Positions 1 through 5,016 of a stretch of DNA of 5,891 bases are shown here, in pieces. Each line of letters opens with the position of its first letter. Position 1 is the first letter of the stretch. Position numbers and translations under genes: made by a program. The DNA is from Desulfosporosinus sp. UBA5188 (GTDB lineage: Bacteria; Bacillota; Desulfitobacteriia; Desulfitobacteriales; Desulfitobacteriaceae). The notes under the pieces are model-generated. The model did no database searches, had not been told where the DNA came from, and saw only the letters and a list, made by a program, of their open reading frames with translations. The stretch lies in contig DHWG01000092.1 of the NCBI GenBank assembly GCA_002413075.1, forward strand, positions 1-5,891. Direction: 5' to 3'.

Positions 1-21
1 CAGATATTATATATTCTAAAT

Positions 22-49
22 ATAATGAATATTGTAATATATTCATTAT
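22..49. repeat. AT-rich inverted repeat in the operon leader, candidate operator
   Basis: Two perfect 11-base arms (ATAATGAATAT at 22-32 and ATATTCATTAT at 39-49) flank a 6-base spacer. A TATAAT hexamer at 21-26, a possible sigma-A -10 box, overlaps the left arm; its -35 box would lie at or before the window edge and cannot be judged. A dyad sitting on a -10 box is a typical place for a repressor operator, so this could control the mutase operon. It could instead be the stem of a terminator for a gene left of the window, although no T-run follows. The inverted repeat is seen directly; its role is inferred. Confidence 0.4.
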
Positions 50-101
50 GGGATTCACTACCCCTTCCCGTGCGAACATGAAAGACCTTTTCATCTATCA
101 T

Positions 102-117
102 TATCCTCCAGAGGATA
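102..117. repeat. 16-bp palindrome in the 5' leader, candidate operator
   Basis: TATCCTC (102-108) and GAGGATA (111-117) are perfect 7-base arms with a 2-base spacer, 40 bases upstream of the adenosyltransferase start. The size and symmetry fit a binding site for a dimeric transcription factor. The arms would also form a short RNA stem, but a 2-nt loop is too tight for a good hairpin, so a DNA site is more likely. No regulator is identified in the window. Confidence 0.3.
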
Positions 118-157
118 GTCTGGAAATTACGATTGTAAAGAAAGGGGATGAAAAAGT

Positions 158-676
158 ATGTCAGGTCTTATATTGGTTTATACCGGGAATGGGAAAGGCA
201 AGACCACAGCAGCCTTAGGGTTGAGCATGAGAGCACTTGGACATAACCAAACCGTGGGATTTCTTCAATTTATGAAGGGTAGTAAAAATTACGGAGAAGT
301 AAAAATAGCTAATTTATTAGAAAACTTCACCTTGGTGCAATCGGGTCAGGAATCCTTTGTCTCATACGAAAATCCGGATCCTATTGATATTCGAATGGCC
401 CAAGAAGGGCTTGAGCTTGCCACACACTGGTTCGAAGAGGACAAATTTGACCTTATTGTTCTTGATGAAATCCTTGTCGCAGTTGCCTTTAAATTAATAA
501 CGGTTGCGCAGGTCTTAGATTTAATTCAAAAGAGGCCTCCCCATCTTAATTTGGTTATGACAGGTCGTTATGCAGCACCTGAGCTCTTGGCAATTGCCGA
601 TACTGCGACCGAAATGACAGAGCAACGGCATGCATATCAACGAGGGGTTGAGGCAAAGGCAGGGATGGAATTTTGA
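158..676 (+). CDS. cobA: CobA/CobO/BtuR-type ATP:corrinoid adenosyltransferase
   Basis: This cytosolic enzyme transfers the 5'-deoxyadenosyl group of ATP to cob(I)alamin, giving adenosylcobalamin, the cofactor of the mutase encoded downstream. The 172-aa protein has the family P-loop GNGKGKTT at residues 10-17, an acidic LDE motif near residues 101-103, and the characteristic C-terminal block beginning TGR (about 134-136), with TEM...RH.YQ.G.EA..G.EF to the end. The length matches compact Firmicute members; E. coli BtuR is somewhat longer at the N-terminus. The ATG at 158 is preceded by an AAAGGGG ribosome binding site at 141-147. Its stop overlaps the next gene's start (TTGA). This is the CobA fold, not the PduO fold that human MMAB uses with methylmalonyl-CoA mutase. 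The position suggests a supply dedicated to the mutase rather than general B12 salvage, which is an inference. Confidence 0.93.
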   Translation: MSGLILVYTGNGKGKTTAALGLSMRALGHNQTVGFLQFMKGSKNYGEVKIANLLENFTLVQSGQESFVSYENPDPIDIRMAQEGLELATHWFEEDKFDLIVLDEILVAVAFKLITVAQVLDLIQKRPPHLNLVMTGRYAAPELLAIADTATEMTEQRHAYQRGVEAKAGMEF

Positions 677-1614
677 ACAAAGAAACACTGGATCAATGGA
701 TCGAGCGCCTTTTTGACCAAGATCGCAGAGCAACGGCCAAACTTATTTCTTGGGTTGAAGATGACATAGAGCGAGCGTATATTATGCGTTCTGTTCTAAA
801 GCAAACTGGGCACCGAATGGTTGTTGGAATTACGGGGCCACCGGGATCCGGAAAAAGCTCGCTAGTTGAGGCTTTAACAAAGCTCTACCGTGATAATGAC
901 GAAAGGGTAGGGATTGTTGCAGTGGATCCAAGTAGCCCATATTCTGGAGGGGCAATTTTAGGGGATCGAATTCGTATGCAGGCCCATGGTACCGACCGAA
1001 ACGTATTTATCCGAAGCATGGGGACTCGGGGGCATTTGGGAGGTGTGACAAGATCAACCGCCGATATAGTACGCCTTTTAGAGGGCGCGGGGTATGGAAG
1101 ACTTCTTCTGGAAACGGTCGGAGTCGGTCAGTCTGAACTGGAAATAATGCAGATAGCCGATACCGTTGTCGTGGTCCTTAACCCAGGCGCAGGGGATGGA
1201 ATACAGGCCATCAAAGCCGGTATTATGGAAGTTGCAGATATTTTTGTCATCAATAAATCAGATTTGCCAGGCGCTGAACGCATGAAAGGTGACATCGAGA
1301 TGATGTTAAACCTGAGTTGCGGTAAGACTTGGCGTCCACCCGTCGTTCTAACTAGTGTTACAGACAATAAAGGGTTGGAGCTATTATACGATAAAATTGA
1401 GGCCCATCAAGCCTATCTATTGGAATCTGGTCAAAGGGATCAGCAGCGTAAAGAACGTCTTCACCAGGAAGTCTGGCGTCTATGGGAAGATAAAGCCCTT
1501 GATGCTTTTGAAATCATGTGGGAAGCGACAAGCGGAAAACTGGTAAACATTGATCAAGAAGATCCATACGAGGTTGCACAGCGGTTATGGCAAGAACGTT
1601 TTAAAGGAGGATAA
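673..1614 (+). CDS. meaB: MeaB/ArgK (MMAA-like) G3E GTPase, mutase cofactor chaperone
   Basis: This G3E-family P-loop GTPase binds AdoCbl-dependent acyl-CoA mutases, gates cofactor transfer from the adenosyltransferase and protects against inactivation. It is often misannotated as a LAO/AO transport ATPase or ArgK. The 313-aa protein shows Walker A GPPGSGKS (55-62), the DPSSP...GGAILGDRIRM switch I block (85-102), the ETVGVGQ G3 region (147-153), the GAGDGIQAIKAG switch III-like segment (172-183) and the NKSD guanine-specificity motif (194-197). The start is TTG at 673, overlapping the adenosyltransferase stop as TTGA, which implies translational coupling. The next in-frame ATG (784) would delete the conserved N-terminal segment containing DRRATAKLISWVE, so TTG is preferred. 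The length is typical of stand-alone MeaB. Only 5 bases separate it from the mutase subunit gene. Confidence 0.95.
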   Translation: MNKETLDQWIERLFDQDRRATAKLISWVEDDIERAYIMRSVLKQTGHRMVVGITGPPGSGKSSLVEALTKLYRDNDERVGIVAVDPSSPYSGGAILGDRIRMQAHGTDRNVFIRSMGTRGHLGGVTRSTADIVRLLEGAGYGRLLLETVGVGQSELEIMQIADTVVVVLNPGAGDGIQAIKAGIMEVADIFVINKSDLPGAERMKGDIEMMLNLSCGKTWRPPVVLTSVTDNKGLELLYDKIEAHQAYLLESGQRDQQRKERLHQEVWRLWEDKALDAFEIMWEATSGKLVNIDQEDPYEVAQRLWQERFKGG

Positions 1615-1619
1615 ATGGG

Positions 1620-3260
1620 ATGAGTAATAACTTCTTGAGCTGGAAAGCAAAATATGACGCTCAAAAGGAGCGAAAAGGACCTTTCTTTACAGTGTCTAGT
1701 GTACCGATAGACCCACTTTATGCACCGGGGCATACAGCGGATATTGACTATGAACGAGATTTGGGAAATCCAGGTGAGTATCCCTATACTCGTGGAGTCC
1801 AACCTAATATGTACCGTGGACGACTCTGGACTATGCGGATGTTTGCGGGGTTTGCCACGGCCACAGAAACTAATGCACGGTATAAGTATTTACTTAAGCA
1901 AGGGCAAACGGGTTTAAGTGTGGCTTTTGATATGCCCACTATCATGGGTTATGATTCGGATCACCCACGTGCCTACGGTGAGGTTGGTCGGGTCGGGGTG
2001 GCTATCGATTCGCTGCAAGATATGGAAACCTTGTTCCAGGATATACCGTTAGACCAAGTTAGTACTTCTATGACCATCAATGCGCCAGCCTCCATCCTTT
2101 GGGCCATGTATATAGTGGCTGCTGAAAAGCAGGGTGTCCCCGCACATAAATTAACCGGAACGATTCAAAATGACATTTTGAAGGAATACATTGCTCAAAA
2201 GTCTTGGATTTTTCCTCCGGATCCTTCCATGCGTCTCATTACGGATATTTTTAAGTACGCCAAAGATAATGTGCCGAAGTGGAATAGCATTAGCATCAGC
2301 GGTTATCACATTCGGGAGGCCGGATCAACCGCCTTACAAGAATTGGCGTTTACGCTCGCGGATGGCTTTGCGTATGTTGAGGCAGGTATCAAAGCCGGTC
2401 TTGATGTGGATGACTTTGCACCTCGTTTGTCGTTCTTCTTTAATTCCCATACCGATTTCTTTGAAGAGATTGCTAAATTACGTGCGGCTCGTCGGATCTG
2501 GGCACGCCACATGAAGGAAATATACCATGCCAAAAATGAAAAAAGTTTACTGTTGCGTTTCCATACCCAAACTGCGGGCTGTTCCTTAACGGGTCCACAG
2601 ATGGAAAACAATATTGTGAGAACAGCCTATCAGGCGATGGCGGCTGTCCTAGGAGGAACTCAGTCGTTGCACACCAATTCCATGGATGAAGTCTTGGCAT
2701 TGCCTTCGGAAAAGTCCGTTCAGATTGCTCTGAGAACCCAGCAAGTCCTCGCTTATGAAACGGGTGTTACGAATACCATTGATCCGTTAGCGGGTTCGTA
2801 TTTTGTGGAGACGTTGACCAATCAGATGGAAGAAGGTGCTGAAGAATACTTCCGTAAGATTGATGAATTTGGGGGGGTCCTCGGCGCAATTCGAGAGAAT
2901 TTCTTCCAGCAGGAAATTGCCGATGCGGCTTATCGCTATCAAAAAGAGATCGAAAGCAAAGATCGGATTATTGTAGGCATTAATGGATTTGTCAATGAGA
3001 AAAAAGACGATAAGATGGATTTACTGAAAATTGACCCTGAAGTTGAGCGCGCCCAAGTAAGGAAGCTTACTGCTTTAAAACAAAGCCGGGATAACATCCG
3101 CGTTCAGACTACCCTGACGGATTTGAAGGAAACGGCTCAGGGAACCGATAATTTGATTCCGAAGATTATGGACGCTGTACGGGCTTATGCCACTGAGGGA
3201 GAAATAATTGCAGTCCTCAAAGATGTCTTCGGAGAATATCGAGAACAAGCTGTATTTTAA
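1620..3260 (+). CDS. icmA: AdoCbl-dependent acyl-CoA mutase large subunit, probably isobutyryl-CoA mutase (IcmA type)
   Basis: This is the catalytic TIM-barrel subunit of a B12-dependent carbon-skeleton mutase; it acts in the cytosol with the small subunit encoded next. The 546 aa end at FGEYREQAVF, where fused methylmalonyl-CoA mutases continue into the linker and B12 domain, so it is a complete split subunit of the IcmA/HcmA size class. Conserved blocks are YPYTRG (54-59), GLSVAFDMPT (98-107), TIQNDILKEY (181-190), SISGYH (225-230, with Tyr229/His230 equal to Tyr243/His244 of the Propionibacterium enzyme), FAPRLSFFFN (266-275) and GGTQSLHTNS (345-354). With a constant offset of 14, the Tyr89 position is Phe75 and Arg207 is Gln193. 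Both match isobutyryl-CoA mutase (Phe80/Gln198 in Streptomyces IcmA) and lack the carboxylate-binding Arg. Ala102 argues against 2-hydroxyisobutyryl-CoA mutase, which has Asp there. AAAGGAGG (1603-1610) precedes the ATG; an ATG at 1615 gives only ATG-GGA-TGA and is a decoy. The family is certain; the substrate is an inference from these residues. Confidence 0.9.
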   Translation: MSNNFLSWKAKYDAQKERKGPFFTVSSVPIDPLYAPGHTADIDYERDLGNPGEYPYTRGVQPNMYRGRLWTMRMFAGFATATETNARYKYLLKQGQTGLSVAFDMPTIMGYDSDHPRAYGEVGRVGVAIDSLQDMETLFQDIPLDQVSTSMTINAPASILWAMYIVAAEKQGVPAHKLTGTIQNDILKEYIAQKSWIFPPDPSMRLITDIFKYAKDNVPKWNSISISGYHIREAGSTALQELAFTLADGFAYVEAGIKAGLDVDDFAPRLSFFFNSHTDFFEEIAKLRAARRIWARHMKEIYHAKNEKSLLLRFHTQTAGCSLTGPQMENNIVRTAYQAMAAVLGGTQSLHTNSMDEVLALPSEKSVQIALRTQQVLAYETGVTNTIDPLAGSYFVETLTNQMEEGAEEYFRKIDEFGGVLGAIRENFFQQEIADAAYRYQKEIESKDRIIVGINGFVNEKKDDKMDLLKIDPEVERAQVRKLTALKQSRDNIRVQTTLTDLKETAQGTDNLIPKIMDAVRAYATEGEIIAVLKDVFGEYREQAVF

Positions 3261-3270
3261 GTAACAGTAT

Positions 3271-3277
3271 GGGAGGG
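3271..3277 (+). promoter_or_regulatory. Ribosome binding site that fixes the small-subunit start
   Basis: GGGAGGG lies 6 bases before the ATG at 3284. An in-frame ATG at 3269 overlaps the first base of this site and has no ribosome binding site of its own, so translation should begin at 3284. Confidence 0.75.
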
Positions 3278-3283
3278 AACGTT

Positions 3284-3703
3284 ATGAAGAAGACTCGAAT
3301 TCGTGTCTTGGTGGGTAAGCCAGGACTAGATGGACATGACCGGGGTGCTAAAGTCATCGCGCGGGCACTGCGTGATGCAGGTATGGAAGTCATCTACTCC
3401 GGGTTGCATCAAACTCCGGAACAACTTGTGGAAGCTGCGATCCAAGAAGATGTCGATCTAATTGGGGTAAGTGTTCTATCTGGCGCACATATGACTATTT
3501 TCCCGAGAATCAAAGAGCTTCTGAAAGAACAGAATGCTAAGGATATTTTACTCATGGGCGGCGGTACAATCCCAGAGGAAGATATTGCTACGTTGATAGA
3601 GAATGGATCCGTGGAAGCGCTATTTACACCGGGAGCAACTACAACAGAAATCGTCAGCTGGATTGAAGAGAAATTATCACTTAGTAAAGGCGATGTTGTT
3701 TAA
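3284..3703 (+). CDS. icmB: B12-binding small subunit of the acyl-CoA mutase (IcmB type)
   Basis: This cobalamin-binding Rossmann-like subunit pairs with the large subunit to form the active mutase. From the ATG at 3284 the protein has 139 aa, close to the roughly 136 aa of IcmB and HcmB. It carries the base-off/His-on signature: DGHDRG at 16-21, with His18 as the lower axial cobalt ligand, SVL at 63-65, and GGG at 92-94. The opening RIRVLVGKPGLDGHDRGAK resembles the C-terminal domain of fused methylmalonyl-CoA mutases, so homology of this subunit alone does not tell the substrate; that evidence is in the large subunit. The gene lies 23 bases after the large subunit and is the last of the four-gene operon. 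An upstream in-frame ATG (3269) would add five residues but is less likely. Confidence 0.93.
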   Translation: MKKTRIRVLVGKPGLDGHDRGAKVIARALRDAGMEVIYSGLHQTPEQLVEAAIQEDVDLIGVSVLSGAHMTIFPRIKELLKEQNAKDILLMGGGTIPEEDIATLIENGSVEALFTPGATTTEIVSWIEEKLSLSKGDVV

Positions 3704-3721
3704 ACGAATGAAGCCTCTAAG

Positions 3722-3776
3722 AGAGCCACCAATACGTTGAAATTGAGCACTGTCTCTATCGCGTATTGGTGGCTCT
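3722..3776 (+). repeat. Perfect 15-bp inverted repeat with 25-nt loop after the mutase operon
   Basis: AGAGCCACCAATACG (3722-3736) is exactly complementary to CGTATTGGTGGCTCT (3762-3776). A G-T pair can extend the stem inward by one. The structure starts 18 bases after the small-subunit stop and ends 34 bases before the next gene's ribosome binding site. There is no T-run after the right arm and the loop is long, so it is not a textbook intrinsic terminator. It may be a stable 3' end or processing stem, a factor-assisted terminator, or a short dispersed palindromic repeat. Confidence 0.6.
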
Positions 3777-3821
3777 GCCACACCGATATAGAAACGATTA
3801 TAACTATTAGAGGAGGTATTG

Positions 3822-4343
3822 ATGATGTTGAACTCTAAAGAAGACTTAACTCGAGAACAAGCTCTTGAACTCCTAGAAGACTTTGCCAAACGTTGGATAG
3901 CGCACGATGGGCTATGGTTCCAAGCTATTGAGCAAGCGCGTGGACTTGACGAAGCGGTGGAGCGGGATATCGAGGCTTGGCGAAAATTCACCGTCATTGA
4001 GGCTAAACGCATTATGGCTTTTCTTGACTTACCTAAAAATGGTGGTTTAGATGCCTTGGAAAGAGCACTAAAGTTTCGACTATATGCCTTTCTAAATGTT
4101 CAAGAATGCTCTAGACTGGACGAGCGCACCTTGATTTTTAAAATGCTGGATTGTCGCGTCCAATCTGCCCGAAAAAGAAAAGGTCTTCCTGACCATCCTT
4201 GTAAGCCAGTTGGTGAAGTTGAGTACTCTTTATTCGCTTCTACGATTGACCCTCGAATTCATACGCGTTGCCTTGCCTGCCCACCAGACCCCCATCCAGA
4301 AGAATTCTATTGTGGTTGGACGTTTACCATGGACGAAGCGTAA
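3822..4343 (+). CDS. DUF6125-like cysteine-rich cytosolic protein, function unknown
   Basis: This 173-aa soluble protein of unknown function has no signal peptide or membrane segment. The N-terminal half is helical and charged, with a segment LWFQAIE...(E)AW.KFTVIEAKRIM (about 31-65). The C-terminal half has five cysteines in a pattern that looks conserved: DCRVQSARKRKGLP (Cys111), HPCKPVG (Cys127), RCLACPPDPHP (Cys150 and Cys153) and FYCGWTF (Cys164). The wording resembles DUF6125 proteins, distantly like the L-2-amino-thiazoline-4-carboxylate hydrolase-related family; this is recalled resemblance, not a search result. The CxxC plus neighbouring Cys/His could bind metal, or a Cys could be catalytic. 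AGGAGG at 3811-3816 serves ATG 3822 or ATG 3825; a TTG at 3819 also lies in frame but is too close. It sits 118 bases after the mutase operon, beyond a hairpin, so co-transcription is uncertain. Confidence 0.85.
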   Translation: MMLNSKEDLTREQALELLEDFAKRWIAHDGLWFQAIEQARGLDEAVERDIEAWRKFTVIEAKRIMAFLDLPKNGGLDALERALKFRLYAFLNVQECSRLDERTLIFKMLDCRVQSARKRKGLPDHPCKPVGEVEYSLFASTIDPRIHTRCLACPPDPHPEEFYCGWTFTMDEA

Positions 4344-4438
4344 TCTAATCAACATTATGCAATACGAAATAAGCCCTGAAGCCCACAATAAGTGGCTCCA
4401 AGGCTTATTTTGCATTGTCAGAATAGTATACGCTTCGT
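4333..4438. repeat. Nested imperfect inverted repeat, possible terminator or palindromic element
   Basis: Three stems are nested. The outer one is ACGAAGCGTA (4333-4342) with TACGCTTCGT (4429-4438), 10 perfect pairs. The middle one is AAATAAGCC (4367-4375) with GGCTTATTT (4402-4410); it continues outward to 4360/4417 with one G-T pair and one mismatch. The inner one is AGCCCAC (4380-4386) with GTGGCT (4392-4397), with one bulged C. The middle stem has an A-rich left flank and a T-rich right arm, so it could act as a weak terminator for the preceding gene. The outer arm contains the last codons and stop of that gene. Confidence 0.5.
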
Positions 4439-4494
4439 GTTAGCCTACCGGCGAATTGTCCTATGTTTCGCATCAGAATAACAGCTACATATAT

Positions 4495-4535
4495 AAATAT
4501 AACTGTGATCTGAAAAGCAGATCACAGTTATATTT
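4495..4535. terminator. Bidirectional intrinsic terminator between convergent genes
   Basis: An 18-bp perfect stem (4495-4512 with 4518-4535) encloses a 5-nt loop, AAAAG. The stem has a GC-containing core (CTGTGATCTG) with A-rich sequence on the left and T-rich sequence on the right, so both strands yield a hairpin followed by U-rich RNA. It lies between the convergent ends of the plus-strand DUF6125-like gene (stop at 4343) and the minus-strand small membrane protein gene (stop at 4588), which is where a shared terminator is expected. Confidence 0.82.
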
Positions 4536-4587
4536 GAGATTTATCGTTTTATTTTCGAACTCATTCCAAGTATTTTAGTTCTTATTT

Positions 4588-4740
4588 TCAAATGCGGCCT
4601 CTGCCAGAAATTAAATCAAATATAAATAGTACAACGGCTATAACAATCAACGTGTGGATCATTCCACCACCAATATGAAGCACAAACCCCAATAACCATA
4701 ATACTATTAATACCCCTGCTATCATTCGTAAAATTCCCAT
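4588..4740 (-). CDS. Small two-helix membrane protein, lmo0937 family (DUF5670-like)
   Basis: This 50-aa very hydrophobic protein reads MGILRMIAGVLIVLWLLGFV at the N-terminus, then LHIGGGMIH, then a second hydrophobic stretch (about 31-41), then FDLISGRGRI. Two predicted membrane helices (roughly 5-21 and 28-43) are joined by a Gly-rich turn with His22 and His29, and the tail is basic. This layout, with WLLG...LHIGGG.IH and a short charged end, matches the lmo0937 family of Firmicute small membrane proteins, some of which are stress-associated; the function is unknown. An AGGAGGGG ribosome binding site (4746-4753 on the plus strand) lies 5 bases before the ATG. A TATAAT box on the minus strand at 4795-4800, without a convincing -35, suggests a possible own promoter; otherwise it is the third gene of the kinase/Spo0E unit. 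The terminator at 4495-4535 follows it. Confidence 0.8.
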   Translation of the reverse strand: MGILRMIAGVLIVLWLLGFVLHIGGGMIHTLIVIAVVLFIFDLISGRGRI

Positions 4741-4819
4741 AAATACCCCTCCTATCATCACTTGATTAAGATAGGTTTACCATATTGAATAGGTATTATA
4801 CGGGTTCTCCAATTGGATT

Positions 4820-4978
4820 CTATTTTCTTAACATTAATTGATATTTGTCTAAAACAATATCCAAATCTTGGCTCGCTGCCACTACTTCCGGATGTGAATA
4901 GTATCTGCCCTCTTTTAGCTCTATCATTTTAGAACGCAAAATCTCAATTTCCTTGATTAATGCTTTAAGTTTAGACAC
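4820..4978 (-). CDS. Spo0E-family aspartyl-phosphate phosphatase
   Basis: Spo0E-type proteins are short helical hairpins that dephosphorylate Spo0A~P and so restrain entry into sporulation. From the GTG at 4978 the protein has 52 aa, similar to small paralogues such as YnzD and YisI. It carries the family pattern IEILRSKMIEL (11-21) followed by HPEVVAASQDLDIVLDKY (29-46), including the SQ.LD signature at 36-40. A GGGAGG site (4985-4990) lies 6 bases upstream of the GTG. An in-frame ATG at 5017 would add 13 residues unlike the family and would overlap the kinase stop as TAATG, but it has no ribosome binding site of its own. The gene directly follows the histidine kinase, which suggests paired control of one phosphorylation target. 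Confidence 0.85.
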   Translation of the reverse strand: MSKLKALIKEIEILRSKMIELKEGRYYSHPEVVAASQDLDIVLDKYQLMLRK

Positions 4979-4984
4979 ATTATC

Positions 4985-4990
4985 CCTCCC
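4985..4990 (-). promoter_or_regulatory. Ribosome binding site that decides the Spo0E-like start
   Basis: GGGAGG on the minus strand lies 6 bases before the GTG at 4978. It falls inside the longer reading frame that would start at ATG 5017, so it argues for the shorter protein. Confidence 0.65.
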
Positions 4991-5016
4991 ATTATTATCG
5001 AGATCATTATGCCACA

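Noticed and set aside
1..157. Cobalamin riboswitch upstream of a B12-related operon
   Set aside because: The leader is short, no B12-box-like conserved core is visible, and the only clear structures are two simple dyads.
48..218. Small plus-strand frame (56 aa from ATG 48, or 46 aa from ATG 78) overlapping the start of the adenosyltransferase gene
   Set aside because: Neither ATG has a ribosome binding site, the frame overlaps 61 bases of a confidently identified gene in another frame, and the protein is not recognisable.
1615..1623. Two-codon minicistron ATG-GGA-TGA between the meaB and mutase genes
   Set aside because: It is only 4 bases from the AGGAGG, whereas the real ATG at 1620 is at a better 9-base spacing. 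It is probably incidental.
1620..3703. 2-hydroxyisobutyryl-CoA mutase (HcmA/HcmB) identity, which has the same split architecture and MeaB neighbour
   Set aside because: The large subunit has Ala102 and Phe75 where HcmA has the diagnostic Asp and Ile.
3775..3804. Promoter-like CTGCCA (3775-3780) and TATAAC (3799-3804) with 18-bp spacing before the DUF6125-like gene
   Set aside because: The transcription start would fall on the AGGAGG itself, leaving no usable ribosome binding site.
3677..4012. Minus-strand frame of 111 codons across the hairpin and the DUF6125-like gene
   Set aside because: It is a shadow of the plus-strand gene, with a Ser/Arg-rich low-complexity translation and no ribosome binding site or family resemblance.
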